A stretch of DNA of 64,000 nucleotides from Allodiplogaster sudhausi. Lineage: Eukaryota; Nematoda; Chromadorea; Rhabditida; Diplogasteridae. Below the pieces are notes generated by a model. The model ran no database searches, was not told the DNA's origin, and saw only the letters and a list, made by a program, of their open reading frames with translations. Position 1 is the stretch's first letter, and each line of letters begins with the position of its first letter. Both the position numbers and the translations under genes were made by a program. Positions 59,118-64,000 of this stretch are shown piece by piece. The stretch is from assembly GCA_945643635.1 (NCBI GenBank), contig CALZFC010000059.1:1196001-1260000 (forward strand). The letters are read 5' to 3'.

Positions 59118-59634
59118 ATCACTCTCCCTTTCCTCACCCAATCAACTCCCACTTCTCCTTTCCCCTTCCATCTCACAGTTGTCCCATAAAGAAGAAAAAG
59201 AAGAAATCTCGCAATTTACTTTAAATAACGCAATCCAAATGTTCTTTATTCGGAAAACACGCTCCGAAGGGCAGAAAGAAGAGGAATAAGTCTCGTGAAC
59301 AATTGAGGGGTTGTTTTCTAGACTTTCGTGCTTCCAATTGTTATCAATGATTTTAAATGGAAGGCGATCACTGAATATTTAATGAATGTTTAAATTTGTT
59401 ATATTCCAAATAGAAATTGTGATTGCACGAATAAAGGGTCCACTCGAATTTCATGACACATTGATTAATTTGTTTAATACGTTATTCACAGGGTGATAAT
59501 AAGTCAACATGCTTGGTGTCAACTGAATAATTCTCCATAAGAAATAAGAATGGCTAATAACCGTCAGCTTCTCCTCGAATTCGTAGATGAATAATAAATA
59601 TATTTTCTCGAAGCAGTATGATTGATAAGATTTG
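59118..59634. other. Intergenic, no gene seen
   Basis: 3' flank of the small Tyr/Gly-rich gene. CCATAAAG at 59183-59192 might serve as a weak poly(A) signal. Otherwise AT-rich without features. Confidence 0.5.
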
Positions 59635-59705
59635 CATAAAGCACGATGAAAGTGTTTCACTTGTAAATGGGAGAATTGATGAAGCTTCGAAAAGCAAGTA
59701 ATTAC
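59635..59705 (+). repeat. Degenerate copy of the small gene's promoter region
   Basis: Similar to 58607-58680: an AGTG-rich lead, then CACTTGTAAAT and AATTGATGAAGCTT in the same order, but the TATAAA is replaced by CGAAAAG. It is a direct repeat about 1 kb downstream. Confidence 0.6.
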
Positions 59706-59814
59706 AAATTTCGCAATAAATCATTTGAAGATATTCGCGGAATTCCCTGCTGCATTTTCAATCTGCCTAAAGTTTGAAACATATTCGGAACACTTATTCC
59801 CAACATTGGCGTTG

Positions 59815-59930
59815 TTGGGGAGAAGAGAGACGAGAGGAAGGCGAGGGGGCTGAGAACACGGAGAATGAGTTTTCCACAGTCTACTGCCAAGATGTACTTG
59901 AGTTCACAAAAAACGGTGCAAATTACGAAA
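59815..59930 (+). repeat. Dispersed repeat, copy B (mate at 56110-56225)
   Basis: Direct-orientation copy with the GAACACGGAGAATGAGTTTT block. A 75-codon open frame runs through it but has no start context or domain support. Confidence 0.8.
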
Positions 59931-60178
59931 TAAAGAGACAAGTGAATTTTGATTATTTAAAATTTTTAAAGAACAAATATGGAATTAGCATAGTCAATTA
60001 GAGGCAATACCTAAATCAGTGAAGCAATAATTCTAATTCCAAGTATTTTCATTGTTTTCAGGTCAATGAACTCAGGAAAACTCGAAGAAATCACGTGAGT
60101 TCCATCAAAAGTTCTTAAAATTTGGAAATTTCACCCTCTTTCCACCCTCTGAAGTTCATATTTGCATCATTCGGCCCC

Positions 60179-60219
60179 TATAAAAGGGGTCGGCTGCTGC
60201 AGTTTCCTCACTTCGCTCT
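60179..60219 (+). promoter_or_regulatory. Core promoter separated from its gene by an insertion
   Basis: TATAAAAG at 60179-60186 is followed 24 bp later by ACTTCGCTCT at 60210-60219, the same motif as at the minus-strand gene's promoter. It points at the gene whose ATG is at 61381, but the 1,094-bp foldback element lies between. Without the element the TATA-to-ATG distance would be about 105 bp, against about 70 bp in the neighbour. Confidence 0.6.
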
Positions 60220-60234
60220 TCACCAGGAGCTCTC

Positions 60235-61334
60235 CTTCCGCACGATTAATCTCCCTCGAGGACATGGACAAGCGTCTCTGATATGTCCAGGACATTTTAT
60301 TGTCCATGACATTTCAGAGACACTTGGTTGACATGTCAGGGACAAATTTTCCATAGGGAGAAATTAATGTTTTATTAAATATATTTTCCTTTACATGACA
60401 TGCACACGTTGCATGTTTTTTTTCTCTCCAGACTATGAACACTCATCTTTAACAATGGAGACGAAAGAAAAGTGCACAAAGCAGCATCAGACATTAAGCA
60501 TTTTGGAAATGCTTCCATCTTTTTATTTTCAATTCTTCTAATCAGCACTACGAATATTTTCGAGGCGAAATATGCTTGTAGATATTTTGAATTCTTTTCC
60601 AGCAAAAATTCCCATAGATATCTCCTTCCATTACTTCATTAAGTCAATACAGAAGAGCGATGAAAAACAAGTTTATCAAACAAAACAAGAGGCAGAGAGT
60701 GAGAGAATTAGTCGACGAGGCCGAATCTCATGTCGTCGTCTTACTTCTCCTTCTCTTCCTTCTTCACCGTCTTCTCCTATTCGGGAGCGGTGGCTTTCGC
60801 GCATCTTCTGAAAGCGGAAAATATTCTTCTATTCGCCGGTCAAGTGAGCGGAGCTCATCTATTTAATCAGCAAAACGTATTTGAGAACAAATCACAGAAT
60901 TAAGAAACAAAACGACAGTGGATGCGAATTAAAAAAAAAGATTTTTTGAAAACTGCTTCTCCTACCAAAAGTAGCAGCTACAGTACGTATAAACAGTACG
61001 ATTGACCCTTCAATGAGACAAAGTCATAACTTTTGTCTCGGAGACACGAAATGACATTCGGCGTGTTTGTTTCGCCTCTCTTAAAATTGCATACTCTCTC
61101 GCCTTCCCAGGATGTCATGGACATTGTCCCTGACATTCTTAATGTCTTGGACATAATATTTTTCCAAAAGTGTCTGCGACATTTCAAAGACACCTGAGAG
61201 ACAGATGCGAGACATGTGTATTAACATAGGCATTTTTCTTAGTGTCTGCGACATTTGTCTGCCACCCCAGAAAATGTCCTGGACATATCCGAGACGCTTG
61301 TCCGTGTCCTCGAGGGAGATTAATCGTGCGGCTT
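60235..61334. mobile_element. Foldback transposon with 61-bp terminal inverted repeats
   Basis: The element is 60238-61331. Left (60238-60298) and right (61271-61331) terminal inverted repeats match at 59 of 61 positions and start CCGCACGATTAATCTCCCTC. A CTT at 60235-60237 and 61332-61334 fits a 3-bp target-site duplication. Both arms, well beyond the terminal repeats, are built from GACAT/ATGTC words (GTCCATGACATT, TTGACATGTCAGGGAC, TGTCTGCGACATTTC), so much of the element can fold back on itself. The interior shows no transposase frame. It is a non-autonomous element of uncertain superfamily; a 3-bp duplication recalls PIF/Harbinger. Confidence 0.85.
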
Positions 61335-61845
61335 CTTTCCTATCAGTGCTGCTCTTCGCTTCTTCTTCTTACTTCTCGCCATGCCGAACCCGCCACCGAA
61401 GGAGGACACTTGGGCTTTCCAGGTATCCTACTCTTTCTCCTCGAACCCCAACCATTCCCTCTTCTGACCCGTCTAATCCCTCCTTCCTTTCAGCCAATCG
61501 GCGCTCCTTTCCCCGACGCTCCGGTGAAGGTGATGGGCGAGCAGAACCAGTACGTGGCCCTCTGGTACAAGCACGGCGTGCCCATCCACGGCCGTGCCTG
61601 GAACAACGGCGGAGTCGTCGAGTGCTCCTTCCCCTACAAGAAGGCCGAGCTCACCGGCGCCAAGGATCTGGGCGGCCAGATTCAGGTGGGCATTTATTCT
61701 ATCAGCAACATATATAATTACTATTTCTAAAATCAAACTAATGGAACCCACATATATATTGCAGATCTTGACGTACAAGGGCGACCACAATTCGCTGGGC
61801 TACTGGTACGAGTGGATCAAGTACTCGGACCGCTTCGCCAAGCTG

Positions 61846-61848
61846 TAG
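61846..61848 (+). other. In-frame TAG in exon 3
   Basis: TAG between CTG (Leu) and GAG (Glu) in a reading frame that is otherwise open for the whole 194-nt exon. A single C-to-T change from CAG would explain it. Confidence 0.85.
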
Positions 61849-62619
61849 GAGAACCGCCAGCTCGTGAAGTGTGGCCAGTCCATGCCGATTCTCTGGAAGG
61901 GCGAGAAGGGCAACTTGCTCGGCTACATCGATAACAACACCGAGAAGGCCATGTTCAGGTGTTGAGAATCATGCGAAGTTCGAAATCGTGATTTATAAAA
62001 GTATTTAGCCATTCTGGCGCAGCGACCGAGTTCTCGGGCGGCCAGCTCAACGGCGAGTTCTACATCATCATGCGCAACATCAAGGTTGCTTTTCCTGGCA
62101 AAGAAAAGAAAAGGAAATGAAATAGTGAACTGCAGGGCGGCCCCCCGTTCTGCGAGTGCTCTTCCTGTGGTGCCGTCCAGCCGCGTCCGGGCCCGCTCGT
62201 CATGACGAACGAGTGGCTCGACGCGAAGGTCGGCGACCCGTGGCCGACTCGTCAACTCGTCAAGTTTGTACCATTTCCTGATAAGAAATGTGGAGAATTC
62301 ATATTTCATATATCTATTTCAGGGCACTGGACAAGACCCTCGACACGATCCCCGGCCAGAACCCCGACCAGTACGTGGCCCTCTGGTACCAGGCCGGTGA
62401 GCCTGTTATGGGCCGCGTCTGGAACGAGGGTGGCAAGGTAAGATTTATTTTCCTCTCATTCAAATATTTACAAAAAAAATTATCTTGCCCAAAATAATAC
62501 TGATTCCTCTTCAGATCGCTGCCAACTTCGCGTGGGTCAACCGCGAGTTCACCGGAAACGTCGGCTCGCTGCAGCTGCTCGTCAACCTCTCCGAGCACGT
62601 CCGCGGTTTCGACTACCAC

Positions 62620-62622
62620 TGA
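62620..62622 (+). other. In-frame TGA in exon 7
   Basis: TGA follows GACTACCAC, where the first half of the protein has TAC GAG TGG. A G-to-A change from TGG (Trp) explains it. Four more in-frame codons and a GTCAGT donor follow. Confidence 0.85.
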
Positions 62623-62807
62623 AAGCCCTTCTCCGTCAGTCCATTTGGCTGTTTGACCCGTCCAATAACCTACCGTACCCGCTTTCCGTTCAGGAAGTCT
62701 TCGTCTTCGGAACGGAGCGCGAGTTCGTGCCCGTGCACGTCAACTACCACAAGGGCGACATCTCGCCGGCCGTCATCACGTTCAATGGAAAGCAGATCCT
62801 TGGAAAG

Positions 62808-62859
62808 GCAAGCCATTCACCAAATTGCTCATCTTCTATTCTAAAACAATGATTTCCAG
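62808..62859 (+). other. GC-AG intron
   Basis: Exon 8 ends GGAAAG followed by GCAAGCC, and the acceptor is TTTCCAG at 62853-62859. Phase is kept only with the GC donor. The 52-bp intron is near the minimum length known in nematodes. Confidence 0.75.
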
Positions 62860-62988
62860 TGCGACGTCCGCAACGAGAAGTGCTCGGCTGGCTTCGGCGG
62901 CAAGGAGAACCAGATCATCGGGCCTGCCGTCCACCCAGCCACCATCGTGCTCGCCCGCAAGGCCCGCAAGGGCTACAAGTTTGACTAG

Positions 62989-63498
62989 ACTCCGCCCATA
63001 CGTCCAACACCAAATCCATTCAGTCAACAGTAGTGTAACATGGACTAAAGTGTGTTTGAAATGTATGAAGACAACGCAGCAAATGAAGTTGAATTCCTCG
63101 TTTAAGAAATGACAAATGAGTTACAGCATTCTCGGGCTGTCAAGATGTGGATGTTTCAAAGCGCTTACTATAGCATGAAAACGACATAATGGCTCTATTC
63201 TGAGCTCGTGAAATGAATGATTAATTCAATGTTTTTAATTTTTTTCTTATACACGTTCATCGTCTGTCCGATCGTGAGATCTCTCTGCTGTCTCTTTCTC
63301 TCTCTCTCATTCTCTCACTATCTCTCACTCTCTCTCGATCGCCAAAGCCATAGACAATAACTATTCGCTGCAATTCTTTTCTTTTATGACCGCACAAACA
63401 TCTAAAAAAAAAAGTTAGTCGACGGAGAAAACCTGCTTAAAAATATCTATCTCTGAAATCTAATTTTTGATCGCCAATTGTTCTATTGAAGAGTTTAT
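62989..63498. other. Non-coding 3' flank
   Basis: No AATAAA close to the stop codon. A CT patch at 63290-63345, otherwise AT-rich with no feature. Confidence 0.55.
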
Positions 63499-63514
63499 TT
63501 GCAAAAAAATTGCA

Positions 63515-63875
63515 CGTTTAAGTTGACAACAATACAAGAAAGAAGGTTTAAAGCTATTCACGATTCAAAAAAAGAATTTATATTATTTAAATTCGATGAG
63601 CAATTTGTCAGTGTTAAGATCGATATTAAAAAGGGCAAGATATGCGAGGATTTAGTCTTATCACCGGTGATTCGGATGAAAGTGATCGTGGAAAGCAGGA
63701 AAGGAGAAGGTGATAAGAATGGATGGTCATTTAATACTTTTCTCTCATGCATACCAGGTGGATTTCTTTCAAGAGGCTATTACGTATTATTGTGGGATTT
63801 TGAATAAGCGATTATGCAGTTTTGCTACTGTCTCATATGCACTACTAAAAAGGCGCTCTCCTATAAATATCGCCT
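63515..63875 (+). repeat. Dispersed repeat, open copy (mate at 53695-54110)
   Basis: An open frame from 63499 to 63807 (102 codons, containing FDEQFVSVKIDIKKGKICED and GWSFNTFLSCIPGGFLSRGY) spans most of the repeat. The homologous copy at 53.7 kb is interrupted. This pattern could mean a repeat derived from a coding exon, or chance openness. I recognise no domain. Confidence 0.7.
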
Positions 63876-63883
63876 CTCTCCCA

Positions 63884-64000
63884 ATCTTTCACTCTCTCCC
63901 TCTCTCTCTTCTTTCTCTTTTTTCCTCTTTCTCCCTCACTCTCTCTCCCCCTCGCCCTCTCGCTCTCTCTCTCTACCCCTTCCTTTCTCTCTCTCTCTCT
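63884..64000. repeat. CT-rich tract at the window end
   Basis: CTCTC/TTTCTCTT simple repeat directly after the dispersed repeat, running out of the window. The 53.7-kb copy is also followed by a CT tract. Confidence 0.9.

Larger units (their letters stand above)
61381..62988 (+). pseudogene. Two-repeat protein of unknown family, with two in-frame stops
   Basis: Nine exons fit in phase: 61381-61422, 61494-61685, 61765-61958, 62009-62084, 62136-62263, 62323-62437, 62515-62634, 62694-62807 and 62860-62988, 370 codons ending in TAG. Intron 8 uses a GC donor. Two related halves are visible: [20 protein letters not shown] then LGYWYEWIKYSDRF, and PDQYVALWYQAGEPVMGRVW then RGFDYH-stop-KPFSEVF. A Cys-rich linker (CECSSCG) lies between them, and the C-terminal part is Gly/Lys-rich (KCSAGFGGKENQIIGPAVHP). 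The halves align so that the Trp of YEW corresponds to TGA at 62620-62622 (TGG to TGA). TAG at 61846-61848 interrupts FAKL-stop-ENRQLVKCG. The open frame continues after both, with normal splice sites, so decay is recent or the stops are sequence errors. I cannot name the family. No signal peptide seen. Confidence 0.65.

Noticed and set aside
57621..62622. Nuclear stop-codon reassignment (TAG to Gln, TGA to Trp)
   Set aside because: Both genes end at TAG, other genes here end at TAA or TGA, and no such reassignment is known in nematode nuclear genomes.

Overview
The window looks like nuclear DNA of a nematode. Small to medium introns end in TTTCAG or TTGCAG, with one GC-AG intron. Several start codons sit a few bases after a splice-acceptor sequence, as in trans-spliced genes. 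Exons are GC-rich in AT-rich surroundings, and one gene is F-box-like. The genus cannot be told from the sequence. Gene models below were built by hand from splice sites and reading phase, with no database search.

Bases 1 to about 35,030 are one satellite array of roughly 550 copies of a 63-bp monomer. The + strand is about 89% pyrimidine. Because 63 is a multiple of 3, very long open frames run through it, but they are not genes. Monomer variants recur in a fixed order about every 630-690 bp (higher-order repeats), and a short variant is confined to the last 7 kb. The array stops within about 50 bp of the 5' splice site of a minus-strand first exon (35080-35272), so it probably fills an intron of that unidentified gene.

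From 35.3 to 52.3 kb lie three plus-strand genes. The first is an F-box-like gene (35899-42710) with a 5.7-kb intron full of CT/GA tracts and minisatellites. The second is a small tandem winged-helix protein resembling the N-terminal part of RNA polymerase III subunit RPC6/RPC34 (43658-45516). The third is an SZRD1-like SUZ-domain gene (46591-52308), the best-recognised protein here. Its introns hold inverted-repeat elements.

From 52.3 to 57 kb there is mostly non-coding DNA: a clear 448-bp hAT-type MITE with a perfect 8-bp target-site duplication (55132-55579), a possible orphan 3' exon, an LTR-like GC-rich patch, and repeats.

From 57 to 63 kb is a cluster of three small-protein loci with TATA boxes: a minus-strand Tyr/Gln-rich repeat protein (57050-58319), a tiny Tyr/Gly-rich protein (58714-59117), and a two-repeat protein of unknown family (61381-62988). 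The first has one in-frame stop and the third has two, in otherwise intact reading frames. The third also has a 1,094-bp foldback element between its TATA box and its ATG. It is probably a decaying gene, unless the stops are assembly errors. The window ends in a dispersed repeat also found at 53.7 kb, then a CT tract.
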